From Clostridiales bacterium (lineage in GTDB: Bacteria; Bacillota; Clostridia; Lachnospirales; UBA12420), in the NCBI GenBank assembly GCA_003452395.1, contig DMOI01000021.1, positions 1-40,538 on the forward strand: a DNA stretch of 40,538 nucleotides. The letters run 5' to 3'. The notes under the pieces were generated by a model. The model saw only the letters and a list, made by a program, of their open reading frames with translations. It ran no database searches and had not been told where the DNA came from. The position numbers and the translations under genes are program-made. Below, piece after piece: positions 33,340 to 40,538 of this stretch. The first letter of the stretch is position 1; every line of letters starts with the position of its first letter.

Positions 33340-34884
33340 TTATACTACTACCTCATATATCTTCTTTCCTTCCACTTCCATCCATTTATCAGTATATTCC
33401 TTCCCCTTCCTAAAATCGAATACTAGCATATATCCCTCGTCAAGTTGCTTTATTTCTAGGTACTCGGCTAACTGTTTGTGCCCTGCTTCCTCGTATTTTT
33501 GCCCTCTCCATATTTTAAGTTCAATGACATACCTTGCTTTTCCGTATGTTACTACTATGTCCATTCGTTGGCTATTTCTAGTTTCTGTTTCTACATCATA
33601 GAATCCTATTCCATTTATTATTGGTTTTAGAAATGTTAAGAATAGTAGTCTACCTTCTCTTTCTATGAATTTTTCATCCTTTTGCCTATATTCTTGGTAC
33701 ATTAGCTCTTGAAATTTTTCTAATATCCTTTCCATATATAATGTTCCATCTTCTTTTATAAATTGACTTTCACTCGCATAGTTATGTATCATGTTACTAG
33801 TTTGCTTCTTTGATATCATGTAGTTATATATTCTTGCTTCAAATATTTTGTTATGTATTTTTGTTCTATTCTTAACATCTTTTATTATGCTAAACATTAT
33901 TGCCTTATTTAAAACTGGATTATCTATACTATAATCTATATTTTCTCCTTCAACAAGTATCTTATATATTGCATTGTATAGATCTTCATTATTTTCAAGA
34001 TTTTTTATCAAGTCATCAAATAGTGTATTGCTTTCTTTTAACATCATTTTTACAGCTTCTTGTAATCCTTCTTTTGTAAATCTTTTATCTAAGTTTTCAT
34101 CCATAAGTTTGCAAAGCTTACTAACCAAAAACGGATACCCGCTTGTGTAGTAGTATAAATCTTCACTCATCTGTGCAATATTCATTCCTGTTTTATGGTC
34201 ATTCTCGTATTCCACTAGCATCGTGCTTATTTCTTTTGGATTAAAGCTCATATCTACATTAAAGTCTACTGCTATGTTCCATGGGCTGTTGTATTTTCTT
34301 TCATCCTCTGGACGTAGTTTTAATTTTAGATTTTTCACATCATGAACTCCTGCAAGTATTACGCTATGGAATGTATAATCCTTCTCTGCATTTCTATCTA
34401 GATATTTATTTCTAAGCATCCCTATAAAGTGTAGAAACATTTGGTTGTCACTACTTTTGTCTACCTCGTCTATCATTAGTACTATCTTTTTTTTGCTATT
34501 TAAGCATAGCTCTGTTATTGCATTCGACAAATCTTCTATACTTTCAATATTTTGATTTACTTTTTTTATTTCTTCTACCAGTTCTTTATCTTGAAACCTC
34601 ATATCGTCTGAGAATATTTTAAATACCCGACTACTAAATTCTTTTTCTTCTTTAAATACGTCTCCACCTATTCCTTCAAAACTAGTAGATATAACTGTAT
34701 ATTCGTTTATAAGTTCTTTCTGTAGCATGTACATAATCGTAGTTTTACCGTACTGCCTTGCTCTATTTATTGTGAAATATTTGCCACCATCTACTAGTTT
34801 TTTTATTGTTTTTATTTTGTCACTTATCTCTACCATATAATGCATCTTAGGATTACATAAACCCGCTATATTAAACTCCCTCAT
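33340..34884 (-). CDS. AAA-ATPase_like / PD-(D/E)XK nuclease-like protein, copy 2
   Basis: 514 residues, same domains as copy 1 (NRARQYGKTT, VLMIDEVDKSSD, RMDIV, IELKIWRG, QLAEYL). It is almost identical to copy 3 and clearly further from copy 1, so 2 and 3 arose from a recent duplication. All catalytic-looking residues are kept. Start: ATG at 34884 with GGGG upstream as in the other copies. The exported protein B gene starts 52 bp after its stop, the tightest spacing of the three modules, since the intergenic relic seen in modules 1 and 3 is missing. Confidence 0.9.
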   Translation of the reverse strand: MREFNIAGLCNPKMHYMVEISDKIKTIKKLVDGGKYFTINRARQYGKTTIMYMLQKELINEYTVISTSFEGIGGDVFKEEKEFSSRVFKIFSDDMRFQDKELVEEIKKVNQNIESIEDLSNAITELCLNSKKKIVLMIDEVDKSSDNQMFLHFIGMLRNKYLDRNAEKDYTFHSVILAGVHDVKNLKLKLRPEDERKYNSPWNIAVDFNVDMSFNPKEISTMLVEYENDHKTGMNIAQMSEDLYYYTSGYPFLVSKLCKLMDENLDKRFTKEGLQEAVKMMLKESNTLFDDLIKNLENNEDLYNAIYKILVEGENIDYSIDNPVLNKAIMFSIIKDVKNRTKIHNKIFEARIYNYMISKKQTSNMIHNYASESQFIKEDGTLYMERILEKFQELMYQEYRQKDEKFIEREGRLLFLTFLKPIINGIGFYDVETETRNSQRMDIVVTYGKARYVIELKIWRGQKYEEAGHKQLAEYLEIKQLDEGYMLVFDFRKGKEYTDKWMEVEGKKIYEVVV

Positions 34885-34939
34885 TAACTTCACTCCCCAT
34901 TATTTTTATCTCTATCTGTATTGTATACTATTACATAAA

Positions 34940-34988
34940 AAAAGTCTAGACCCTTACTCAAAAAACTTGAGCCAGGGGCTGGACTTTT
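34940..34988 (-). terminator. Module-border hairpin 2
   Basis: AAAAGTCTAG pairs with CTGGACTTTT (one G-U pair) around an inner CTCAA/TTGAG stem. It follows the protein C gene on the minus strand. Confidence 0.85.
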
Positions 34989-35025
34989 ATATCATTTTAT
35001 AATTGTAGTTATTACCACTAATATT

Positions 35026-36891
35026 TTAATTATAAAACTCTATCTTTCCTTCTCTATTTATAAAATATATTTGTCCTGATATAAACTTGTGTGTATCAGG
35101 GTCAAGTATATCTGTTCTTATAAATGTTCCTTGCATTACTCCTGTCCCATCTTTTGGAGCTACCAGCATTGCTTTTGTAATTCCGTTTGCATCCTTACCT
35201 AGATAGTACTTAAACCACTTGCGGTCAACTGCTACTGTGCCGAGTGAGTAGCCTGGGCTAGTAACTAATGCTGTCATTAGTACAGTTATCGTGCCTTCTG
35301 TGTTTAGATTGGCTGCCGCATCTTGACAAGTGTTTGCTGCTACTGTTGCCACCTGATTTCCGTCTGCTACTTTGGTTACTGTGATTGTATAGGTATCTCC
35401 ATCTACCGCCGTAAATGTTCCGTCGTTACGTGTTCCATTTGTGACAGATATATCGCTTGCTGTAAAGCCTGTTACTGCTTCGCTAAACTGGAATGTGTAG
35501 GTTACTGTTGTTGCGGTTGTTGGGCTTTCCGGGGATGAGGTTATTGTGAGGGATGGTGATGTAGTATCTGGTGGAACTATCGCATACACTCCCGTCTGTA
35601 CCTCATTTACAATAGTGGATTCTAAAATTCGGAGAGCGGGACGAATACCAAATATATTGGTAGCATTATCAAAATACACATTGCCATCATCATGCACATT
35701 ACGAACATCCGTAGAGTTACCAGTATATGGCGTTATAAGCCACGAAAAAACATATTCTCCAGCATTTAGAAATATTCCTGCTGCTTTTGCTGAATTATAC
35801 TCAGTCTCTCTAAGTAACCCTATAAATGTTGATACGCTACTAAGTGTTTCATTTGTATTTAAATTTCCATTATCACCCGTATACCATGTACTATTCTTTA
35901 TTAGTGCCTTTTCTTCTGCTGTATATGTATCGTAATATGTATTATTTAGATAATATCCTACGTTATTACTATCACTCGGATTATATACTTTCGTATTATT
36001 GGGATCAAATGCCCTTCGTTCTATTATCCTATCTGCCACCAACAATCCTGTAGATGGAGTTACTACTCTCCATGCCTCACCGTGAAACATTATCGTATTT
36101 CCTGTATTCAAAGTACTTATTGCTTGATTAGCTCCCAATGTTCCAGAATAATAATACATACCTGAATAAGTATCATATTCAAAATTAGTAGATTCTAAGA
36201 TTCTGAAAGCAGGACGCACACCATACAATTCGTTGGGGTAATTTTGACTTATGCCACCAGTTCGATCCACATTATACATTCTGTCACCAGAATACGGTGT
36301 TATCAGCCACCACATAGCGTATTCTCCAGCACTTGGAAATATTCCTGCTGCATTTGCCGATGCGTACTCAGTTTTTCTAAGTAGACCTATTTTTATATTT
36401 GTTACACTAGTAGCTGTTTCATTAGTAGCATTTCCTGTGTACCATGTACTATTCTTTATTAGTGCCTTCTCTTCTGCTGTAAATGTGTTGTAGTATGTAT
36501 TATTTAGATAATATCCTACGTTATTACTATCACTCGGATTATATAATGCTATATTACTGGTGTAAAATTGTTTTTGCGCTATACTCTTTAGGCTCACAAC
36601 CGTCCCATCACTCGGGTTCATCACTGCAAACTGCCTGCCTCCGAACATTATCCTTGCCCCAACTGGCAAATCAGATAGTGGCGTAGCCGCATGTGTTATT
36701 TGCATTGGTGTTAATAAAGTAATGAGTATGGACATTATTAAAATATACGAAACTATACGATTTACCCTAGCTTTGCTTGAGTGGGCGCAGGCAAGTGGGC
36801 GCGCTACATTATGCCTTTCCTGACTTCCTGACTTCCTGACTTCCTGACTTCCTGACTTCCTGACTTCCTGACTTCCTGACTTCCTGAACAT
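35026..36891 (-). CDS. Exported protein C: 8-bp-repeat leader + two DUF6273-like domains + Ig-like + conserved C-module
   Basis: 621 residues. After the start come eight 8-bp repeats, read as a GSQEVRKS peptide repeat, then a Sec signal peptide (about residues 40-70: KARVNRIVSYILIMSIL, cleavage after THA). Two related domains follow (about 75-230 and 255-415), each with GYYLNNTYY, ALIKNSTWYTG and WLITPYSG-like motifs, as in DUF6273. Then an Ig-like (Big_12) domain and the same C-terminal module as proteins A, B and D. Start: ATG at 36891 with GGGGGAG upstream, shared by A and B. Loss or gain of one 8-bp unit would shift the frame ahead of the signal peptide. It follows ATPase 3. Function unknown; surface location likely. 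Confidence 0.85.
   Translation of the reverse strand: MFRKSGSQEVRKSGSQEVRKSGSQERHNVARPLACAHSSKARVNRIVSYILIMSILITLLTPMQITHAATPLSDLPVGARIMFGGRQFAVMNPSDGTVVSLKSIAQKQFYTSNIALYNPSDSNNVGYYLNNTYYNTFTAEEKALIKNSTWYTGNATNETATSVTNIKIGLLRKTEYASANAAGIFPSAGEYAMWWLITPYSGDRMYNVDRTGGISQNYPNELYGVRPAFRILESTNFEYDTYSGMYYYSGTLGANQAISTLNTGNTIMFHGEAWRVVTPSTGLLVADRIIERRAFDPNNTKVYNPSDSNNVGYYLNNTYYDTYTAEEKALIKNSTWYTGDNGNLNTNETLSSVSTFIGLLRETEYNSAKAAGIFLNAGEYVFSWLITPYTGNSTDVRNVHDDGNVYFDNATNIFGIRPALRILESTIVNEVQTGVYAIVPPDTTSPSLTITSSPESPTTATTVTYTFQFSEAVTGFTASDISVTNGTRNDGTFTAVDGDTYTITVTKVADGNQVATVAANTCQDAAANLNTEGTITVLMTALVTSPGYSLGTVAVDRKWFKYYLGKDANGITKAMLVAPKDGTGVMQGTFIRTDILDPDTHKFISGQIYFINREGKIEFYN
36818..36887 (-). repeat. 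Tandem 8-bp repeat (8 copies + partial) inside the start of the protein C gene
   Basis: Eight perfect TCCTGACT units from 36818 to 36881 plus six more bases. The paralogues A and B have about two units at the same place. As 8 is not a multiple of 3, slipped-strand changes would switch the frame; the difference of six units between C and B is 48 bp and keeps it. Confidence 0.95.
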
Positions 36892-36924
36892 TGTACCTCT
36901 CCCCCTTGAATTGTCAAGCTTTTA

Positions 36925-36980
36925 TCAAATACTGTCTTGCAAATATTGTTTTATCAAGTTTATAAATTCTTCTGCATTTT
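36925..36980 (-). pseudogene. Short coding relic between ATPase 3 and protein C
   Basis: It reads AEEFINLIKQYLQDSI then stop, with an upstream stop in frame and no start. It is related to the relic at 29300-29355, so both modules descend from one with a longer gene or longer ATPase here. Confidence 0.3.
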
Positions 36981-37064
36981 TTATTTGTTTTTTAATACCA
37001 TACCAACATAATCTAATATTTTATTTATTATTAGGTTTTAAAATGTCCCAAATATGTCTCACAC

Positions 37065-38609
37065 TTATACCACTACCTCATATATTCTCTTTCCTTGTAC
37101 TTCCATCCATTTATCCGTATATTCTTTCCCCTTCCTAAAGTCGAATACTAGCATATATCCCTCATCAAGTTGCTTTATTTCTAAGTACTCAGCTAACTGT
37201 TTGTGACCTGTTTCTTCGTATTTTTGCCCTCTCCATATTTTAAGTTCAATTACATACCTTGCCTTTCCGTATGTTACTACTATGTCCATTCGTTGACTAT
37301 TTCTAGTTTCTGTCTCTACATCATAAAATCCTATTCCATTTATTATTGGTTTTAGAAATGTTAAGAATAGTAGTCTACCTTCTCTCTCTATAAATTTTTC
37401 ATCCTTTTGTCTATATTCTTGGTACATTAGCTCTTGAAATTTTTCCAGTATCCTTTCCATATATAATGTTCCATCTTCTTTTATGAACTGACTTTCACTT
37501 CCATAATTCTGTATCATGTTACCCGTTTGTTTTTTTGATATCATATAGTTGTATATATATATTTCAAATATTTTGTTATGTATTTTTGTTCTATTATCTT
37601 TCTCATTTATTATGCTAAACATTATGGCTTTATTTAAAACTGGATTTGCTATACTATAATCTACCTTTTCACCTTCTATTAGTATCTTATATATTACATT
37701 GTACAGGTCTTCATTATTTTCAAGATTTTTTATCAAATCATCAAATAGTGTATTGCTTTCCTTTAACATTGTTTTTACTGCTGCTTCTAATCCTTCTTTT
37801 GTAAATCTTTTATCTAGATTTTCATCCATAAGCTTACAAAGCTTACTCACCAAAAAAGGATATCCACTAGTATAGTAGTATAAATCTTCACTTATCTCAT
37901 TTATATTCATTCCTGTTTTATGGTCCTTTTCGTACTCTACTAACATCGTGCTTATTTCTTTTGAGTTAAAGCTCAAATCTACATTAAAATCTACTGCTAT
38001 ATTCCATGGACTGTTGTATTTTCGTTCATCATCTGGACGTAGCTTTAATTTTAGATTTTTTACATCGTGGACTCCTGCAAGTATTACGCTATGAAATGTA
38101 TAGTCCTTCTCTGCATTTCTATCTAAATATTTATTTCTAAGCATCCCTATAAAGTGCAGAAACATTTGATTGTCACTACTTTTGTCTACCTCATCTATCA
38201 TTAGTACTATCTTTTTTTTGCTATTTAAGCATAGCTCTGTTATTGCATTTGACAAATCTTCTATACTTTCAATATTTTGATTTACTTTTTTTATTTCTTC
38301 TACTAGTTCTTTATCTTGAAATCTCATATCGTCTGAGAATATTTTAAATACCCGACTGCTAAATTCTTTTTCTTCTTTAAATATATCTCCGCCTATTCCT
38401 TCAAAGCTAGTAGATATGACTGTATATTCGTTTATAAGTTCTTTCTGTAGCATGTACATAGTCGTAGTTTTACCGTACTGCCTTGCCCTATTTATTGTGA
38501 AATATTTGCCACCATCTACTAGTTTTTTTATTGTTTTTATTTTGTCACTTATCTCTACCATATAATGCATCTTAGGATTACATAAACCCGCTATATTAAA
38601 CTCCCTCAT
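37065..38609 (-). CDS. AAA-ATPase_like / PD-(D/E)XK nuclease-like protein, copy 3
   Basis: 514 residues, nearly the same as copy 2 in the ATPase part and in the last 130 residues, with most changes at residues 320-370 (between ATPase and nuclease domain). It keeps NRARQYGKTT, VLMIDEVDKSSD, RMDIV and IELKIWRG. Start: ATG at 38609 with GGGG 8 nt upstream; an in-frame GTG lies 9 nt earlier. It precedes protein C by 173 bp and is preceded by the border hairpin that ends the protein D gene. No signal peptide: the ATPases are cytoplasmic while their partners are exported, so direct contact after export is unlikely. Confidence 0.9.
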   Translation of the reverse strand: MREFNIAGLCNPKMHYMVEISDKIKTIKKLVDGGKYFTINRARQYGKTTTMYMLQKELINEYTVISTSFEGIGGDIFKEEKEFSSRVFKIFSDDMRFQDKELVEEIKKVNQNIESIEDLSNAITELCLNSKKKIVLMIDEVDKSSDNQMFLHFIGMLRNKYLDRNAEKDYTFHSVILAGVHDVKNLKLKLRPDDERKYNSPWNIAVDFNVDLSFNSKEISTMLVEYEKDHKTGMNINEISEDLYYYTSGYPFLVSKLCKLMDENLDKRFTKEGLEAAVKTMLKESNTLFDDLIKNLENNEDLYNVIYKILIEGEKVDYSIANPVLNKAIMFSIINEKDNRTKIHNKIFEIYIYNYMISKKQTGNMIQNYGSESQFIKEDGTLYMERILEKFQELMYQEYRQKDEKFIEREGRLLFLTFLKPIINGIGFYDVETETRNSQRMDIVVTYGKARYVIELKIWRGQKYEETGHKQLAEYLEIKQLDEGYMLVFDFRKGKEYTDKWMEVQGKRIYEVVV

Positions 38610-38664
38610 TAACTTCACTCCCCATTATTTTTATCTCTATCTGTATTGTATACTATTACATAAA

Positions 38665-38716
38665 AAAAGTCTAGACCCTTGCTCAAAAAAAACTTGAACC
38701 ATGAGACTGGACTTTT
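38665..38716 (-). terminator. Module-border hairpin 3
   Basis: AAAAGTCTAG pairs with CTGGACTTTT around a longer inner loop than in the other two copies; T-run on the minus strand. It follows the protein D gene. Confidence 0.8.
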
Positions 38717-38755
38717 ACATTATTCTATAATTGCTAGTTATTCTCACCAAAATTT

Positions 38756-40538
38756 TTAATTATATAGCTCTATCTTTCCTTCTCTATTTATATAATATAT
38801 TTGTCCTGATATAAACTTGTGTGTATCAGGGTCAAGTATATCCGCTCTTATAAATGTTCCTTGCATTACTCCATCTCCATCTTTTGGAGCTACCAACATT
38901 GCTTTTGTAATTCCGTTTGCATCCTTACCGAGATAATACTTAAACCACTTGCGGTCGCCTGCTACTGTGCCGAGTGAGTAGCCTGGGGTTGTGACTAGTT
39001 CTGTCATTACTACAGTTATAGTTTCTTCTTGGGTATTTAAATTAGCTGCTGCATCTTGATAAGTCCCTACGCCGACCGTTACTATCTGATTTCCATCTGC
39101 TACTTTGTCGACTTCTATTGTATATGTGTTTCCATCTACTTCATCAAATGTTTCATCTTTACGTGTTCCATTTATGACACCTACATCACCCGCTGTAAAT
39201 CCGGTTACATCTTCACTAAACTGGAAGGTGTATGTTAAAGTGGTGGCTGTAGTTGGACTCTCCAGATTTGATGTAATTGTTAGGGATGGCGGAGTGGTAT
39301 CTGGTGGAGTTATTGCATATACTCCAGTTTGTACCTCATTTACAATAATAGATTCTAAAATTTGCAAAGCTGGGCGCACACCAAGTGCATCATTCGCAAG
39401 GAAGTTGCCCACAATACCATCATAGCACCGAACACTCGTAGTGTTACCAGAATACGGCGTTATCAACCAAGAACCAGCATTTTCTCCGCCGCTTGGGTAT
39501 ATTCCTGCTGTTCTTGCCAAATTGTACTCGGTCTCTCTAAGTAGCCCTATATGTGTTGATACACTACTTGATAATTCGTTAGTTTGATTTCCTATATACC
39601 ATGTACTATTTTTTATTAGCATCTTTTCTTCCTCTGTATATGTATCATAATATGCATTATTTAAATAATATCCAATATTATTACTATCACTTGGATCATA
39701 TACTTGCGTATTATCAGGATCGAAAACTCTATTTTCTATTGTTCTATCTAACACCACTAACCCCGTAGATGGAGTTATTATCCTCCATGCCTCACCGTGG
39801 AACATTATTGTATCTCCTATATTTAATGCACTTATTGTTTTGTTAGCTCCCAATGCTCCAGAATAATAATACATTCCTGAATATGAATCATATTCAAAAT
39901 TAGTATCTTCCAAAATTCGAAAAGCAGGACGCACACCACGCACGTTATTGGCCCAATAATTTGTCTGAGTCCCATATGAATATACACAAGCAACACCCTT
40001 AGTGTCAATATGATCCGGCGTTATTAACCACCACAAATTACGTTCTCCAGTACTTGGAAATATTCCTGCTGTTTTTGCTGCATTGTACTCACTTATTCTA
40101 AGTAGTCCTATATGCGTTGTTAAACTACTAGCCATTTCATTTTCATCATTTCCTGTATACCATATACTATTCTTTATTAGCGTCTTTTCCTCTGCTGTAA
40201 ATGTATTGAAGTATGTATTATTTAGATACCATCCTATATTATCACTATCATTCGGATTATATACCTGCGTATTATCAGGATCGAATGCCATCTGCGTTAT
40301 ATTTTTCAGACTCACAACCGTCCCATCACTCGGATTCACTACTGCAAACTGCCTGCCCCCAAACATTATCTTTGCCCCTACTGGCAAATCAGATAGAGCA
40401 GTAGTGGCATGTGCTGTAGGCATTGGTGTTAATAAAGTAATGAGTATGGCCATTATTAAAATATACGAAACTATACGATTTACACTAGCTTTGCTTGAGT
40501 GGGCGCAGGCAAGCCGCAATGCTGTCAAGTCATCGTGT
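38756..40538 (-). CDS. Exported protein D: DUF6273-like x2 + Ig-like + conserved C-module (5' end at window edge)
   Basis: At least 590 residues, a full-length relative of protein C: signal peptide (KASVNRIVSYILIMAIL, cleavage after AHA), two DUF6273-like domains with GWYLNNTYF and GYYLNNAYY, Ig-like domain and the shared C-terminal module ending KIELYN. The frame is open to the window edge and no ribosome site is visible, so the true start, perhaps with the 8-bp repeats seen in protein C, lies beyond 40538. A further ATPase gene would be expected upstream. The Ig-like domain has drifted (VGTYQDAAANLNTQEE), including one extra residue compared with C. Confidence 0.85.
   Translation of the reverse strand, partial: HDDLTALRLACAHSSKASVNRIVSYILIMAILITLLTPMPTAHATTALSDLPVGAKIMFGGRQFAVVNPSDGTVVSLKNITQMAFDPDNTQVYNPNDSDNIGWYLNNTYFNTFTAEEKTLIKNSIWYTGNDENEMASSLTTHIGLLRISEYNAAKTAGIFPSTGERNLWWLITPDHIDTKGVACVYSYGTQTNYWANNVRGVRPAFRILEDTNFEYDSYSGMYYYSGALGANKTISALNIGDTIMFHGEAWRIITPSTGLVVLDRTIENRVFDPDNTQVYDPSDSNNIGYYLNNAYYDTYTEEEKMLIKNSTWYIGNQTNELSSSVSTHIGLLRETEYNLARTAGIYPSGGENAGSWLITPYSGNTTSVRCYDGIVGNFLANDALGVRPALQILESIIVNEVQTGVYAITPPDTTPPSLTITSNLESPTTATTLTYTFQFSEDVTGFTAGDVGVINGTRKDETFDEVDGNTYTIEVDKVADGNQIVTVGVGTYQDAAANLNTQEETITVVMTELVTTPGYSLGTVAGDRKWFKYYLGKDANGITKAMLVAPKDGDGVMQGTFIRADILDPDTHKFISGQIYYINREGKIELYN

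Noticed and set aside
27333..36500. Many plus-strand frames opposite the exported-protein genes
   Set aside because: They mirror the repetitive coding of RCC1, Ig-like and DUF6273 domains on the minus strand and have no ribosome sites.

Overview
The window is AT-rich DNA from an endospore-forming Firmicute, most probably a member of the class Clostridia. The evidence is spo0A, spoIVB, spoIIIAA-AE, a DUF4364 regulator and the paired radical-SAM/DUF2344 genes. Nearly every gene lies on the minus strand; the exceptions are a reverse transcriptase at the left end and the DUF4364 gene.

Left part (1-8342) is accessory. A stand-alone reverse transcriptase of the non-retron, non-group II defence-associated type (402-1733) follows a leader with a perfect 10-bp hairpin and has an RBS-equipped small hydrophobic ORF diverging from it. 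Next comes a 6.2-kb island bounded by 137-bp INVERTED repeats, each holding the last 20 codons of spo0A plus 77 bp of downstream DNA. The island carries a tyrosine recombinase with a small partner gene, an SF2-type ATPase, a YbaK-like deacylase, a SET-domain protein, a threonine aldolase and three strong GC-rich hairpins. The right repeat is the real end of spo0A.

Middle part (8283-18783) is mostly core sporulation and housekeeping: spo0A, spoIVB, a DUF378 membrane protein and spoIIIAE-AD-AC-AB-AA. The spoIIIA operon stops after AE: AF, AG and AH, and the genes that usually lie between spoIIIAH and spoIVB, are not here. An approximately 300-nt RNA gene with a consensus promoter and a 15-bp-stem terminator precedes spoIIIAA. 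Then follow the DUF4364 regulator, a divergent XTP/dITP pyrophosphatase, DUF2344 and the TIGR03960-type radical SAM protein.

Segment 18902-26929 holds a small unknown gene, two adjacent paralogues of about 457 residues whose DHH-phosphoesterase-like motifs come in permuted order, a second small RNA gene with a consensus promoter and terminator, the AAA+ ATPase RarA/MgsA, a complete type III toxin-antitoxin locus (ToxN, three 34-nt ToxI repeats, terminator and promoter), and a cytoplasmic GH13 amylase/neopullulanase.

Right part (27080-40538) is an array in which an AAA-ATPase/PD-(D/E)XK protein gene is followed by a gene for an exported protein, three times over, with a related hairpin closing each of the upstream exported genes. 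The four exported proteins have two kinds of front half (an S26 signal-peptidase-like domain plus a seven-bladed RCC1 propeller, or two DUF6273-like domains), but all end in the same Ig-like domain and the same C-terminal module of about 75 residues. One copy has an in-frame nonsense codon. Another has eight copies of an 8-bp repeat directly after its start codon, which makes it a candidate phase-variable locus. This array, the permuted DHH pair and the spo0A-tail inverted repeat are the least conventional parts of the window.
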